Below, piece by piece: positions 24,501 to 35,237 of a stretch of DNA of 64,000 bases. The DNA is taken from contig NC_041004.1 of assembly GCF_004193775.1 (NCBI RefSeq), positions 35,240,411 through 35,304,410 of the forward strand, in the 5' to 3' direction. Under the pieces are notes generated by a model. It did not search any database and was not told where the DNA came from. It saw only the letters and a list, made by a program, of their open reading frames with translations. Position numbers and translations under genes: made by a program. This stretch comes from Glycine soja. Taxonomy: Eukaryota; Streptophyta; Magnoliopsida; Fabales; Fabaceae. The first letter of the stretch is position 1. Each line of letters starts with the position of its first letter.

Positions 24501-27500
24501 GAGGTATTATTAATAGGTTTAAGGCTCACTTGGCTGGAAGCCCAAGTAAAGGCCTGCAAGAGAGTTCCTACTGATGTCCAACATAAAATGAAGCAACTAC
24601 TTGAACAGTTTGAAAAAAAAAGAAAGAAAAGAAAAGTGCAGGAAAAATCTTAGGACAGTAACACATTTGAAATGGATGAAGACCCTATGAGAATAGGTAA
24701 GGAATTAAGAGGAACTCCAAAACCACTAGTTTTTTCCTAGTCTCAAAAGGGGAAGAACACTCCTCATGTAGATGACTGTTTCATGCCTAGAAAAACTCCT
24801 GGAGCTCAACCTAGCTTGAAGAGTGTCTTGCAAAATAAGCAAATTGTAGAAAATTATGACAAAGCCATTGAAGAGTGTCTTGCAAAAGATGTTGTTCAAA
24901 CATTCTAACCGATAATGTTTCAAATTATGTTGTTGTTGGTAGGTTATTGGAAAAAGAGTTTCCTAAGTTACATTGGTCTCCTTGTGCTGCTCACTGCATT
25001 AATTTGATGTTGCAAGACTTTGGGAAATTTGAGGAAGTAAGTGAGATTGTTTCACATGCCTAAAAAATTACCAAGTACATATATTATTAGTTATTGATAA
25101 TTGCTATGTATACATAAATGTGGTAATTAAATCACACAAAAATTATCTAATTTATTCCTCTTTTATTGCTTCTTTTTGTGTTAAACATTAAGATTTTGAC
25201 ATCTTCTGAGTTTTTATCTAGTAGGTGCTCAAACTAGTAAATTTATAGTATTTTTGGTGGTATATTCTTTTTGTAGAGACACAACAGAAGGCCTGGAAGA
25301 GGGTTGAAGAATTAGAGCAGCTTGCTTAGTGTGTCAGCAACCAATTAGCGTGAGGAGCCAACTTGGAAGCCAGGCTTAGCGCGTCTTTGGCGGCTTAACC
25401 AGCATTTGGGACCAAATAAGGAGCTAGGGCACAAGAGAAGAGGGAGAATCCACTCACTTGGGGACCCTTTCCTCCATTTTCTTTCATTCTCTTCTGCACC
25501 TTTTGTTTCCTTTTTGTATTAGTAAGCCTCTCATGTCAATGAGAGACTAAACCACCCATTGTTAGCAGCTCAACAACCAAACACTCTTAATGTAATAATT
25601 ATAACTATCTATTTAATGCTATTTTGATATTATTGTCTCTTTTTTGTACTTAATATCATGTTTACGGTTTGATCACCCATGACTCTTTGAATATTTGTGT
25701 TAGTTAATTTGAGTGCAGATGTTTGTTATTATTTGTTGTTTGATTATGTTATGCGCTCAGTGCATGTGTGTGCGCTTAGCACATAATGGATGTTTTGATA
25801 GTTGCGCTGAGCCTGCACGTCACGCTAAGCCCCTTTGTTTTGAAATATTTTGTATTTGGGCTAAGCGCGCAAGTGTAGACTAAGCACGCATGGGCAACTA
25901 GCTAAGCCTGCATGTTGCGCTAAGCCCAAAAACCCCTTTGTTTTGTAATATCTCGAATTGGGCTAAGCGTGCAGGCGCACATGATGTTTTGATAGTTGTG
26001 CTAAGCCTGCATGTCACGCTAAGCCCAAAGGACTCCCTGTTTTGAAATATTTTGTATTTGGGCTAAGCGCGCAAGTGCAGACTAAGCACGAATGGGCAAC
26101 TAGCTAAGCCTGCATGTCGCGCTAAGCCCCAAAACCCCTTTGTTTTGTAATATCTCGAATTGGGCTAAGAGTGCAGGCCCAGGCTAAGCGAGGCATGCAT
26201 TTTTGCTAAGCCTATGGTGCTCGCTAAGCGGATTTTGCAGGAAATTTCCTCCTGCAAAACTCGCTAAGCCCCATATGGCGTGTTAAGTCCAATAATATCT
26301 CTGGAGTTGCAATTTAATTATTTGGGCTTAGCGCGCAAGTTCAGGTTTAGTGTGCAAGTTTAGGCTTAGCGCACAAGTTTGGGGTCAGCCCAAAAAAAAT
26401 CAAAATTTCTTGTAATTTTAATTTGGTGTGTCTCCTACGCTGTAGACTTAGCGCACACTTATGCACTAAGCCCACTGTGCATTTATGTTTGTTTTGTTTT
26501 ATGGAGCACTAAGAGCGCACATGTGTGCTTAGCACACCACTCCCTCATGCCTTATTTCATTTTTTGTTACTTTTTAAATTTGAATTCTTTATTATGTTTA
26601 ATTTTTCATGAAAGACATGATGATGCATTTTGGGTAACTCTGATAGTTAACACTTTTTGAGGCATGTTTGGTTGAATTGATTGCATGACTGAGACATTGC
26701 GTACTGGTTATTAATGTTGTGAAATTTTCAATTTTTGAGTGAGCACATGCTGTTGAGTGATGGTTTTGTAAATTAAATGCGCATGAGTGAGTTGGTTAGC
26801 TTGCATGACAGGAAATTATGGATGAAAAACTAAATGCTTCACATTAACGTGTGAGTTGTGTGCACCTTAATTGCAAGAGAACGACTGATTTCATTTTCTC
26901 GATTTTGCATGATTCTTGAATTGCTTGAGTGCATACGTGATGTGGATATGATCAAGGCCTTGTTGTTTATTTTAATTTCAGTCACTTAGCCAAATAATTA
27001 CTATTAATGAATGATTGAATCCCTTGCACCCTTTAGAGTCTAAATGTGAATGAATTTTGTCATTGAACCTTGAGATGAATGCAGATACTACTATTGTGCA
27101 CCGTGTCTTAGGTTATAGGAAAGCACTGTTATGGATCAAGACAAATTTGTCCTAAATTTGGGGGAGTGCCTTGGAAAACTTGTGTTGCAGCGATATATAG
27201 TAACAATTATACAAAAAACCAGAATGACATTCTGTGGTAGTCTAAAAAAAACTAATAAAAAAACAAAATATGGAGAAATAAGAGCTGGAAGCAAATGTTT
27301 ACCAAGGAATCCTTGTGTGCTATTAAGTGTGGCATGACAATAAAGGTTGGTGGTTTTGAAAAAAGTGGTATTTCAAGTAGATAGGAAATGAGAGAGTGCT
27401 CTCCTAAAACCTAAGTGTTTGAATAAAAAAAAAAAACCATGATTTCTTGTTAGCCCAACCACGTTACAAGCCTAATAAAATTCTTAGTGATCCATATTGT

Positions 27501-30500
27501 GTGTGTGCAATAACATTGAATGAGATGATCTGTAAATATAAGAATTATAACTTCAGTCAGTTTAAATGAAACACACATAACTTAAAACACTTGTGTGCTT
27601 CAAAGAAACACTAGCCTTGTGAGGAGTGAAACATAATTGATCTTTCTTTGATACTTGCCATACTTGCCAACCTATTTCAATCTCTGAGTGCATTCTTTGC
27701 ATGATTCCATCATGAAAACCATGACAAGTGTGAACTTGAGGGTTGGAAGTTGAAATTGTTTGAAAAGTATGCAATTATCTCAGTTATTGTGGTTGGTTAC
27801 ATTCTAAACATTGTCATTAACCCGACTTAGTGTAGTTTTGCTTACTTTTGCTTGAGGACAAACAAAACTTTAAATTTGGGGGAGTTTGATAATTTCTATA
27901 TATACGTAAATGTTGTAATTATCTGATTTTTCCACCTTGTATTCCTTCTTTTTGTGTTAAACATTAGGATTTTGACATATTCTGAGTTTTTATCTAATAA
28001 ATGCTTAAATTGATAAATTTATAGTATCTTTGGTAGTATGTTTTTTTGTAGAGACACAATAGAAGGTTAAGAAGGGGGTTGGAGAATTGGAGTAGCACGC
28101 TCAGTGCGTCAACAACCGCTCAGCGCGAGAAGCCAACTTGGAGGCCAGGCTTAGTGCGCATCTGGCGGCATAGCGCGCGGTCACTTATGCCAGCTGGACT
28201 TTGCATGTGCGCTCAATGCGCACATGCAGGCTTAGCGCACGATCAATGACAAAAAACATGATTGTAGTGCGTTTTAAAGGAAAAAAGGAAGAAACCAGAA
28301 AACAATTTTTTTGGGACCAAATAAGGAGTTAGGGTACGAGAGAAAAGGGAGAACCCACTCACTTGGGGACCCTTTCCTCCCTTTTCTTCCACACCTATTG
28401 TTTCTTTTTTGTATTAGTAAGTCTCTCATGATAAAGAGAGGGTAAACCACCCATTGTTGGGAGCTCAACAATCAAACATTCTTGATGTAATGATTTTAAC
28501 CATCTATTTAATGCTATTTTGATATTATTGTCTATTTTTTGCGCTTAATATCATGTTTATGGTTTGATCACCCATGCTCATGTGGTGTTATAGGGTTTAT
28601 GCATTGGAAAATGTTTATCTCCTAAGAACTTGCAAAGAACATCTAGGTAATCTGTGTCAAGGGATAGAATGATATTATTTAGCCTTATTTATGCATCTTT
28701 ATTCTTAAAGCAAATTATTTGACGTAGCTCTTAAGGGATTAGGAGTGAAATTAGGTACTTTAGGCTCTTTCACATCAGGGATCATGGTTAGGGTAGGTTA
28801 ACGGGTGAAGGTAATAATCAGAATAACGTTAAATAGTGAAAAATCCTTAATGTTGCATCAAGAGTAGTTTCGGTAGGCTGAGTCCCAACAATTGAGTTAG
28901 ATTTTCTTCATACATTTGAATTGATTTGATTACTATATTGATTATTTATGAGCAAATAGCTAATATTACAAAAAGATAATGATTAAGGATAAAGTTCTTC
29001 AATACATATATAATTCATGCTTTATTTTATCATGGGCCAACCAACTTCGTTAATCTTGGTGATATTATATGGAAAAATATTGTTTGGTGGTTTGGTATAT
29101 TACATTAGGGGTGTTTATGATGCGATTTAATTCAATTTTTAAATAAAAAATATTCAAATTAAATATAAAATAAAAATGCGGTTTACTTTAATTTAGTTTA
29201 AATATAACATCAAATTCAGATCGAATTTAACTAATCTTTTATAGTTTGATTTGATAGTTTTATTTTTTAATTTAATTATTAAAATAATTTAAAATCTATC
29301 AATTAAACTTATATAATTATTATGCTATATTATTTTAAAAATGAATTTTATTTTATATTAAATTTTATTTAACATATTTTAGTTGAAAATAATTATTTTC
29401 ACATTTATTTATCATTATTATAAAATGATATTACCAATTATTTTTACAATATAATAGTAATTTATGCATCACTTAATATTTAACACTATTTTTTTAACAT
29501 ATTGATATATCTTTTTTAACATATGAAAACAAAATATGATTCTTGATCATATAAGAAAAGAAAATATAATAAATTATTCAATACTTATTATTAATTACCA
29601 CAACAAAAATTATATATTATTATAAAATTATTATAGAAAAAAATATACTATAAATCACATACTATAACCATTATAAAATTTAAATAATATTATCTACAAT
29701 ATGCTACACATCCATTAAATAAATCCATCTAATTGTAATGTGCAATTTGGTTTGATTTTGATAACAAAATCTAAAAATCGAGTCAAACTATACAAAAATA
29801 TACAATTTTTTTATTTAAACTGTTTTTAGTTAAATTTTTTTAATTTAAAAATTTAAAATTAATTTGATTCCATTTTCAACACCCCTAATTACATCGATAT
29901 AACATATGAGTTTGTATTGCAAAGCACCGTTTGTTATGTCGAAGTGGTTATCCCTTGTATAGGCAGGATAGTGCATTAATGTCATTTACTGGTTTGTTTT
30001 TATGCCTTGTGTTAGGAGGCCTAATCTCATCTGTAATTTGTGTTTGAATTGGGCATCCCTTGTGCTTAATTCAGATATTCTAATACAAGCTTGGTGAAAT
30101 TATAGTGAGCTATTAGATAAAAAAAATTAAAATCAATTAAATATGATTTATTCGAATTATTATTACTCCTAAACTCCATTCAAATGGACCTGTGAACGTG
30201 CCTAAATTTACTTTTTATTGACTGAATTTCAGCACAATAATATTATCTAAATTGTTTATTTTTTTGGCTTTATTTTATTTTTAATTTATCGGATATTATT
30301 TTTTGTATTAAAATTATTGATATTTTATTTTTTCTTGATATTTTAAAATAATTGATGCATTACAAATTTTAAGTTTCATTAATTTTCTTCCACATATACT
30401 CATAACTCATAAGCAACTAATACTACACTTGTAACCTATTTAAACAAAACATTTGAAATAATGATATTTAAAAGTTAACTCTTTGGATTCTAAATTTGAT

Positions 30501-32869
30501 ATTCATAAGCAATTAATACTACACTTGTAACCTACTAGCTTCCTATTTACCAGAACAAACTTTTCAAATTTATTTGTTTTTTTAAAAGATCCAATTCATT
30601 ATATTTCTTTCATTAATTATTTTTAAACTCAAATATTTTAATTGAATAAGAAAAGATTAAAGTTATATTTGACTTGCTATTTATAAGAGAGGGAAACACT
30701 AATAATTAATGACAATTGTATGTTTGAAAAAGTATACCCTTTTGATTCATATCTATAACACATATTTTTTCTGATCTCAAATATAAGAAAAAAATATGAC
30801 ACATTGATTAATAATGTTAATTAATTATATTTAATTGTATCAATTTTAATTAAAAATATTTTTTTAACTTATCTTTTATTGAAACTTGGTATCAAGGATA
30901 AGAAAAGAGACATTGAAACTAACATTTTAATTAAATGAATAGTATTTTATAGATAGTAAAATTAAAAAAGGTTAAGTTAATTAAAATTTTCTTATATTTA
31001 AGACCAAGTAAATATGTTTTTTTCCTTATATTTGAGACTAGAGGGAATAGTCAACACATTTTTGTGTCCTTATTATAAGACTTCATTTCATTTCTTTTGT
31101 ACATTAATTATTTTTTTATATTAAAATACTCTAAATTATTCTTTACCTCTCCTATGGAGATGGGAGAAGATGAATATTGAGTAGGTTCTCAATAAAGTTA
31201 ATTATAAATTTGGAGAAATACTATAACTATAATTTTTTAATTTTTTAATAAGCATAAATGAGTCAATTATGTCTCATAATTAGAGATATAGAGAGTATAA
31301 ATTTAAAGCAAATTTATAATTATCAACTAAATTAAATTTTTTTGGTGAATTAGATTATAAATAGAAGAATAATTAGTATTTAAAAAATGACATTTGAAAA
31401 AACAAATCAATTTACACCCTATTTACTAAAATAAGGATATTTCAAAGTAAACGTAAACAAAAGACAAAGGAGTAAACATGTCTAGTTTTGACAAGTTCAT
31501 GCAACTACATTTAATTGCTATATCCCTTTCCAAATTTTTAGTCATAAAAATTATAACTATTTTATTTAATTTTGAAGCAAAAATTCATAAATGTAATATG
31601 ATGAAAAATCAATTTATCATTTTTGACTTTTTCTTATTCCGTGATTCTAAATGCACAGATTTTTCTTAACCAGATGGAAAGTTGGATAAACATTTCGTTA
31701 AATGGTTAAATAAAATAAAAATTATATTAATATTGAGTAATTAATTAGTACTTACCAAAGGAGGCAGAAAAAACAGAGGACCTGCAATTTGTGCAGGCCA
31801 ATGGCCATCACTGGTCTGCAATGCTGATAGGTGGTGTGCGGCTCTTCTCAACGTGCTTATGACTTTTTCGTATGTTATTTCTTCTCCATCTTCTATCTTC
31901 ACACTAGGTATTGATTGTTTGAAGTTTTTTTCTCTCAGAATCTACACGTGGCGGGAAACATAAGTGAAAATTAGTCATATTTATAGATGGCAAAAATAAA
32001 ATAGCACAGATATTAAATAATGAAATATTATTATAATGATTATGTATATTAAATTTAAATATTTATAGATATTGGATTTTACAATTGAAGTTTATTTATA
32101 TTAAAAAAATTATATATGAGAATACAGTTATTTTTAAAATTATATTAAATTTTGTGGACGTGATTTATTTAAAAAAAGAAATTGAATCTAAGAGTTGAAT
32201 TGTTATGTAGGGGAAATAAATTTATGGCATTCCATTACCGATCAAAGAAGCAATACAAGTAGGGATATAGGGATATTGTCGAGGACATGGTTCCAAGCAT
32301 GAGATCGTGATGCTCTAACTAAATAGTGAATAGCATGATTAACTTGTCTTTTTACAAAACTCACTTTAAAGTTAAATTGCTATTGAATAGTATAAATATG
32401 ATTATTTATTCCTTAAAAAATAGAAGCATCTCTGTGCATGAGTATATATGTTCTTTATTATTAAATTAAGGAGAATGAGTTGAGGATTAAATTTGATGTT
32501 TATGAAAGGACTTTTTTTGTTGTTGTTTTGGATAAAAGAAAGACCAGTGATGGCCAATGGCTTGATGTCACAACAAGAAAGTGTTCATGCATGAAAAAAG
32601 AAAGACACTAGAGATGTAAAATGCAAACTTGAAAGAAAAGTAATTATTTGTTAGGTACTGTTTGGTACCTGAAAACGCCAAAGGAGATCACCACATGCCT
32701 TGACCTTGAAGCGATTGTTATAAAAATTTTGACGAGCTGCTTCAACTTGAGCTCGTTCCTCTGGAGTTCCTGCCTCAGGATCAAACTCCCATGTCTGTCT
32801 TCCTACAAAATTGTTTGTGCTGAAAATGTATGGGTCTTTTCCACCATCTGCTATCTTCAGCCTCCACAT
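9177..32869 (-). CDS. Oxidosqualene cyclase, beta-amyrin synthase type (16 coding exons)
   Basis: Cyclises 2,3-oxidosqualene to a pentacyclic triterpene, probably beta-amyrin, the saponin precursor; the family is endoplasmic-reticulum associated. Exons in transcript order: 32869-32669, 31941-31756, 21650-21561, 21306-21109, 21029-20945, 20833-20667, 20574-20383, 20267-20154, 20071-19952, 19651-19529, 19424-19326, 16212-16156, 16052-15684, 15585-15505, 15358-15275, 9299-9177. They join in frame to 762 codons plus stop, the usual family length. I see the start [16 protein letters not shown]-type repeats (NEDGGWG at 160), MWCYCR at 256-261 (beta-amyrin type; lupeol synthases have MLCYCR), the catalytic DCTAE with Asp485, and W257, Y259, F413, F474, W534, W612 and F728, aromatic positions known from the Euphorbia enzyme. 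All splice sites are GT-AG except a GC donor after exon 11. Introns 2, 11 and 15 carry transposons. C233, C337, C611, Y616 and L729 differ from the consensus I remember. The product could be a related triterpene. Confidence 0.93.
9491..9736 (+). repeat. 5' LTR of the intron-15 copia element
   Basis: Runs from TCTCAGCACATATCAAG to TTTTCACA. It contains a TATAAAAG promoter-like box at about 9625. The start is TC rather than the usual TG, and the 3' copy shares this. Confidence 0.9.
9737..9748 (+). other. Primer-binding site, initiator Met tRNA type
   Basis: TGGTATCAGAGC follows the 5' LTR directly. It is the usual plant copia sequence complementary to the 3' end of initiator methionine tRNA. 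Confidence 0.85.
9821..14125 (+). pseudogene. Copia gag-pol polyprotein, broken by three single stops
   Basis: One forward frame runs from ATG at 9821 to a terminal stop at 14123-14125, just inside the 3' LTR. Order: gag (about residues 15-215), two zinc knuckles ([14 protein letters not shown] and [14 protein letters not shown]), aspartic protease [13 protein letters not shown] pre-integrase (LWHFRMGHP), integrase core (HIDIWGP, then SDNGAEF), reverse transcriptase from about 12600 with [10 protein letters not shown], and RNase H with [13 protein letters not shown] and [10 protein letters not shown]. In-frame stops occur at 12395-12397 (TGA, after integrase), 13574-13576 (TGA, between reverse transcriptase and RNase H) and 14018-14020 (TAG, near the C-terminus). 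There is no frameshift. Each stop is one C-to-T step from a sense codon expected there (CGA or CAG). The element cannot make a full polyprotein. Confidence 0.93.
14120..14367 (+). repeat. 3' LTR of the intron-15 copia element
   Basis: Runs from TCTTAGCACATATCAAG to TTTTCACA and is followed by the target duplicate TCAAC. It differs from the 5' copy mainly by C/T and G/A changes and two extra bases in the CT run. Confidence 0.9.
14373..15274. other. Rest of cyclase intron 15, no feature
   Basis: AT-rich intronic sequence between the copia element and exon 15. I searched it for the cyclase C-terminal exon and did not find it; that exon lies beyond the retrotransposon at 9177-9299. Confidence 0.6.
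16545..17098 (+). repeat. 5' LTR of the intron-11 copia element
   Basis: 554 bp with TGTTGGAATT and AATTCCAACA ends. It is an imperfect match to 18357-18901 along its whole length. Confidence 0.88.
18357..18901 (+). repeat. 3' LTR of the intron-11 copia element
   Basis: 545 bp, the direct partner of 16545-17098, preceded by the polypurine tract at about 18341-18356. Confidence 0.88.
18979..19094. repeat. 58-bp tandem duplication in intron 11
   Basis: Two adjacent copies start AAATTTCTTGTAAGAAT and end CTAGTTGTAGGTTAA, with a few mismatches. It lies between the copia remnant and exon 11. Confidence 0.75.
19324..19326 (-). promoter_or_regulatory. GC splice donor of cyclase intron 11
   Basis: On the transcript strand exon 11 ends CTTCAG and the intron begins GCAAGT. 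The neighbouring codons (...LLSLQ, then SKKGG) join in frame only at this site, so the non-canonical GC donor is the only one that fits. The surrounding CAG/GCAAGT agrees with the strong consensus typical of GC-AG introns. Confidence 0.8.
21437..21513. repeat. (CT)n(AT)n compound microsatellite in cyclase intron 3
   Basis: About 15 CT units are followed by a long AT run, inside the intron between exons 3 and 4. Such tracts are usually variable in length between lines. Confidence 0.95.
21651..23865. other. Start of cyclase intron 2
   Basis: Mostly AT-rich and featureless to about 22840. From 22845 to 23040 the sequence becomes GC-richer with repeated AACCGG/ACCGGTTTT-type words (GACCCGACCGGTTTTAC near 23002). 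This resembles subterminal sequence of the hAT family whose BED-finger gene follows at 24320, so the hAT element may begin here. The open stretch at 23132-23512 has no recognisable product. Confidence 0.4.
23870..24286. mobile_element. Tourist-like (PIF/Harbinger) MITE
   Basis: The left end is GGGGGTGTTTGGTTTG; the reverse complement of the right end is GGGTATGTTTGGTTTG. A 3-bp target duplication TTA flanks it at 23867-23869 and 24287-24289. The interior is rich in TTTTCATTTTC-type words that pair with the opposite arm. These ends and a TTA target site fit the PIF/Harbinger superfamily. There is no coding capacity. Confidence 0.8.
24320..25075 (+). pseudogene. hAT transposase remnant with BED zinc finger
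   Basis: At 24395-24545 a BED finger reads [12 protein letters not shown], then [13 protein letters not shown] and NRFKAHLAG. The frame continues through a Lys-rich linker ([11 protein letters not shown]) with stops at about 24650 and 24738. At 24895-25063, in another frame, the conserved hAT block [19 protein letters not shown] and [18 protein letters not shown] follows. Several hundred residues that normally separate BED finger and this block are missing, so there is an internal deletion ending near 24890. The reading is lost at an LTR element inserted at about 25095. The family is clear from both blocks; the gene is dead. Confidence 0.85.
25095..25681 (+). repeat. Left LTR copy of the intron-2 LTR element
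   Basis: Direct partner of 27887-28576. Similarity ends abruptly after CACCCATG. Confidence 0.75.
25791..26178. repeat. 194-bp tandem repeat rich in GCTAAGC words
   Basis: Two adjacent copies start at 25791 and 25985 with TGTTTTGATAGTTG. Each contains GGGCTAAGCGCGCAAGTG, CTAGCTAAGCCTGCATG and TTGTAATATCTCGAATTGGG. Smaller GCTAAGC and GCTTAGCGC motifs continue to about 26530 in both orientations. The array is internal to the non-autonomous LTR element, and the LTRs carry the same words. Confidence 0.85.
27887..28576 (+). repeat. Right LTR copy of the intron-2 LTR element
   Basis: Starts TGATAATTTCTATATATAC directly after the polypurine tract. It includes a block at about 28170-28305 that is deleted from the left copy. 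Confidence 0.75.
28577..29098. other. Unassigned intron-2 sequence right of the LTR element
   Basis: Non-coding on both strands. It may be the distal part of a longer LTR whose left copy is truncated, or the host intron. I cannot decide. Confidence 0.35.
29106..29887. mobile_element. hAT-type non-autonomous element
   Basis: Terminal inverted repeats: the left end is TAGGGGTGTT; the right end is AACACCCCTA. A 7-bp direct repeat ATTACAT flanks the element exactly at 29099-29105 and 29888-29894. A 7-8 bp duplication with (C/T)AGGG ends is the hAT pattern. The 782-bp interior is very AT-rich and non-coding. Confidence 0.8.
29895..31755. other. Rest of cyclase intron 2
   Basis: AT-rich intronic DNA up to the exon 2 donor. 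Apart from the MITE-like inverted repeat at 30768-31045 I see nothing. Short phrases repeat at 30405-30435 and 30507-30537 (AAGCAA(C/T)TAATACTACACTTG). Confidence 0.5.
30768..31045. mobile_element. Stowaway-like MITE (inverted repeat)
   Basis: The left arm GATCTCAAATATAAGAAAAA matches the reverse complement of the right arm, AGTCTCAAATATAAGGAAAA. An extra inner copy of TTTCTTATATTTAAGACC lies at about 30990-31007. This wording is common to plant Stowaway/Mariner MITEs, but I cannot fix the ends or a TA duplication. Confidence 0.5.
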
Positions 32870-34777
32870 TTTGTTGCTTTCTCTTAATATGCTATAATGC
32901 CACAGTCAATTGATGCACCTAACTGCATGAAAATACGAAGCAACTGATTAAAGACATGTTTTACTAACCATTCAAAAAGTATTGTTTTTCTTATGTTGAA
33001 AATATTTTTAGAGAATAAACTCGATTTCTTGACATGCTTAGTTAGTTATCCTAAAATAACTTTAGCAAATTGATTTTTTTTTTTTCCTTCTGGAAGCTCA
33101 GTTTTGTAAATACAAAACTTAGGTTGCTTTTAAAATCTGTCCTCAAATCTATGTTTAACTCAAACATAAGTGTGTAAACTTTAATTCAAACATGAATTAA
33201 ATAGCAGGTGAATCACACACTCAACTCCCAACTCCCAACAAAACAGCTTCAATTCTTATACGCCTACACAAAACACGAAACCTGGTATATTTCATGCGAG
33301 ATATGATGAGGAGAGAGCCGTTCCATTTGATCTTATTTATACCACATAATTACTATATCAACAGACTACAATTATTGAAGCTGAAAATATTTTAATTATC
33401 ATAATTATTTAATTCTATATTTTTGAGTGGTTAATATAATTTATTAAATACTTCATATTGAATCAATGAGCACTAACTACCAAACGTCTGAATGATTTTG
33501 TATAGGATTGTTCCAGGCAACATGCATGTACACTTATACACCCCGCTTTTTTTAGTGTACCATCAACATTTTTCTAGTTAAATGGGTTGGTTAATTGTCA
33601 ATACGCAGCATTAAAAGAACTTTTGTGGTACAGCTAGCAACGCCAATAGAATTGTAACACGTTTCGCTTTCTCTAAGGCTATATATTTTATAAGATACGT
33701 GAATCATTAGATAACAGTGGAGATATTTCATCAAAATAAATATAGGCCCAACGGTTGGTCTATTCTAGTTGTTTTAATTAATGTTATGCTAGACAATTTT
33801 CAATTAATCAATTCTAATGTGCATTAAATGGATTTTATCTACAGTGGAAATTATATTTGAAATAGGTTTATTCACTTAAATTATTAATTTAAAAAGTAAT
33901 TAAAATAAATCTATTATCTTCATTCATCTTCATGTGTAAATAAGGAAAATAATGAAAAAAAATATTTTTTAAGAAAAAAGGAACTCCTAATTGGCTGGAA
34001 TTCTTTTTATGATAGAATTAATATGAAAAAAATTCTGATTATTAAGAATTTTATTTTTGAAAAAAATTCCGAATGTTTTGTTTTAATTTAAATCAAAGTG
34101 ATGTGTAAAATGAAAAGATCTTTCTTGCATAAGGGTTAGAAAGGTAAATGTTAATCATTAGATCTAAACATCAACAATGAAGATTAAAGTTAAGTGTCTT
34201 TTTTTAAATAAAAAAAATCAAGCTAAATGAAAATATTATTAAATTGAGTTCTAATCACAAGAAGTGTCCCAACATGATCAAGTAACATATTACAAAATAG
34301 TATATCTCTTAACACAGTAGCTACATCTACATAATAAAAGGCCAACATAAAATAACTGTTGCATCCAGGAATCCAACTACAAGTGAGATTTAAAGTAAAT
34401 TTTAAGAAAAATATTTTATTTTAAATGAAAAATTATATTGGAAGATTTTTTTCAATACATATGACATTTTGTTTTCTAATAAATTTAGTTTTAATGCTGT
34501 ATAGAAAATTAAAAGAAAATTTATTTTTATTGATAGACTTAAAACTCGTGTTTTATTACTTTATCCTTGAATCCGCTCTGGTTGCTTTATTTTACACATA
34601 TACCATAACCAACGCCTCCTAAATTGAGTCACGACCCAGCTTGCATTCCGTATGCCATGACCATGAACTTGATAGAAAATTAAAGTGTCCTTTTTAATCT
34701 TAACTATATATTCAGATACGATTTTGTAATCAAAATTTAATTTTTCTCTCCAGTAAACAAATTCTTTGACCAGCAAC
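32870..34777 (-). promoter_or_regulatory. 5' flank of the cyclase gene, with a 5'UTR intron candidate
   Basis: No coding feature lies between the start codon at 32869 and the copia element at 34778. The start context is AACAAAATGTGG, which is favourable. A pyrimidine-poor but usable acceptor CATGCAG sits at 32923-32929 on the transcript strand, about 55 nt before the ATG. With the TATA box nearly 470 bp away, the leader may contain an intron. The rest is AT-rich. That this is the promoter follows only from position. Confidence 0.4.
33334..33341 (-). promoter_or_regulatory. TATA box candidate for the cyclase gene
   Basis: TATAAATA on the transcript strand, 465 bp upstream of the start codon and followed by a pyrimidine-containing stretch (CTCTCTCCTC) within 40 nt. 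It is the best TATA match I see in the first 500 bp. Confidence 0.4.
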
Positions 34778-34981
34778 TATTACAATCCATTAATTATAGA
34801 GATTAGTTATGATTTGAATTTAAATTGTAATTGATTCAAATTTTTGTTTATTTTTTCCTTTTTATTTGTGATTCTATTTTGATATTTTATCCTCGATAAT
34901 CATGGAGAGATGGTAGAGAGGATCATGTATTTATTCACTATTTCATATCAATGAAAATTATTCGATTCCATTTTCTTGACA
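34778..34981 (+). repeat. 5' LTR of the old copia element
   Basis: Starts TATTACAATCC (the right copy starts TGTTAGAATTC) and ends TTTTCTTGACA, followed directly by the Met-tRNA primer-binding site. Confidence 0.88.
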
Positions 34982-35237
34982 TGGTATCAGAGCCAACTCC
35001 AATTATTTGTCTTCTTTAGGAATTGGAGATTAGCGTCTGACTATGAAAATTGATAATAGGTCAAATGAATCAGATTCTGCTTCACATATGCGGGATCTGT
35101 CTTCAATCCCTACACTTGAACGTCTTGATGGTACAAGTTATCCTGAATGACACCAAAAAGGAAAAAAGGCGAAGTCTCCCAAGGACAACTCCACTGCTGG
35201 CTGCTGCTACTAGATTTGTTGGTACATTTCAACCAAT

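Larger units (their letters stand above)
25095..28576 (+). mobile_element. LTR retrotransposon without polyprotein in cyclase intron 2
   Basis: Two related direct repeats, about 25095-25681 and 27887-28576, both start TGATAATT and share ATTTTGACAT(C/A)TTCTGAG and GGTTTGATCACCCATG. The right copy follows AATTTGGGGGAGTT (27873-27886), a polypurine tract. The 2.2-kb interior has no retroviral domain but contains a 194-bp tandem repeat and many GCTAAGC / GCTTAGCGC words. The left copy lacks about 115 bp near 25400 that the right copy keeps. I see no convincing primer-binding site or target duplication, so the outer ends are approximate. Sequence after 28576 may be the remainder of a longer LTR. 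Confidence 0.75.

Noticed and set aside
28586..28592. GTTAT as target duplication of the intron-2 LTR element (partner 25090-25094)
   Set aside because: The implied LTR end would not be CA and the left LTR copy does not reach that sequence, so the match may be chance.
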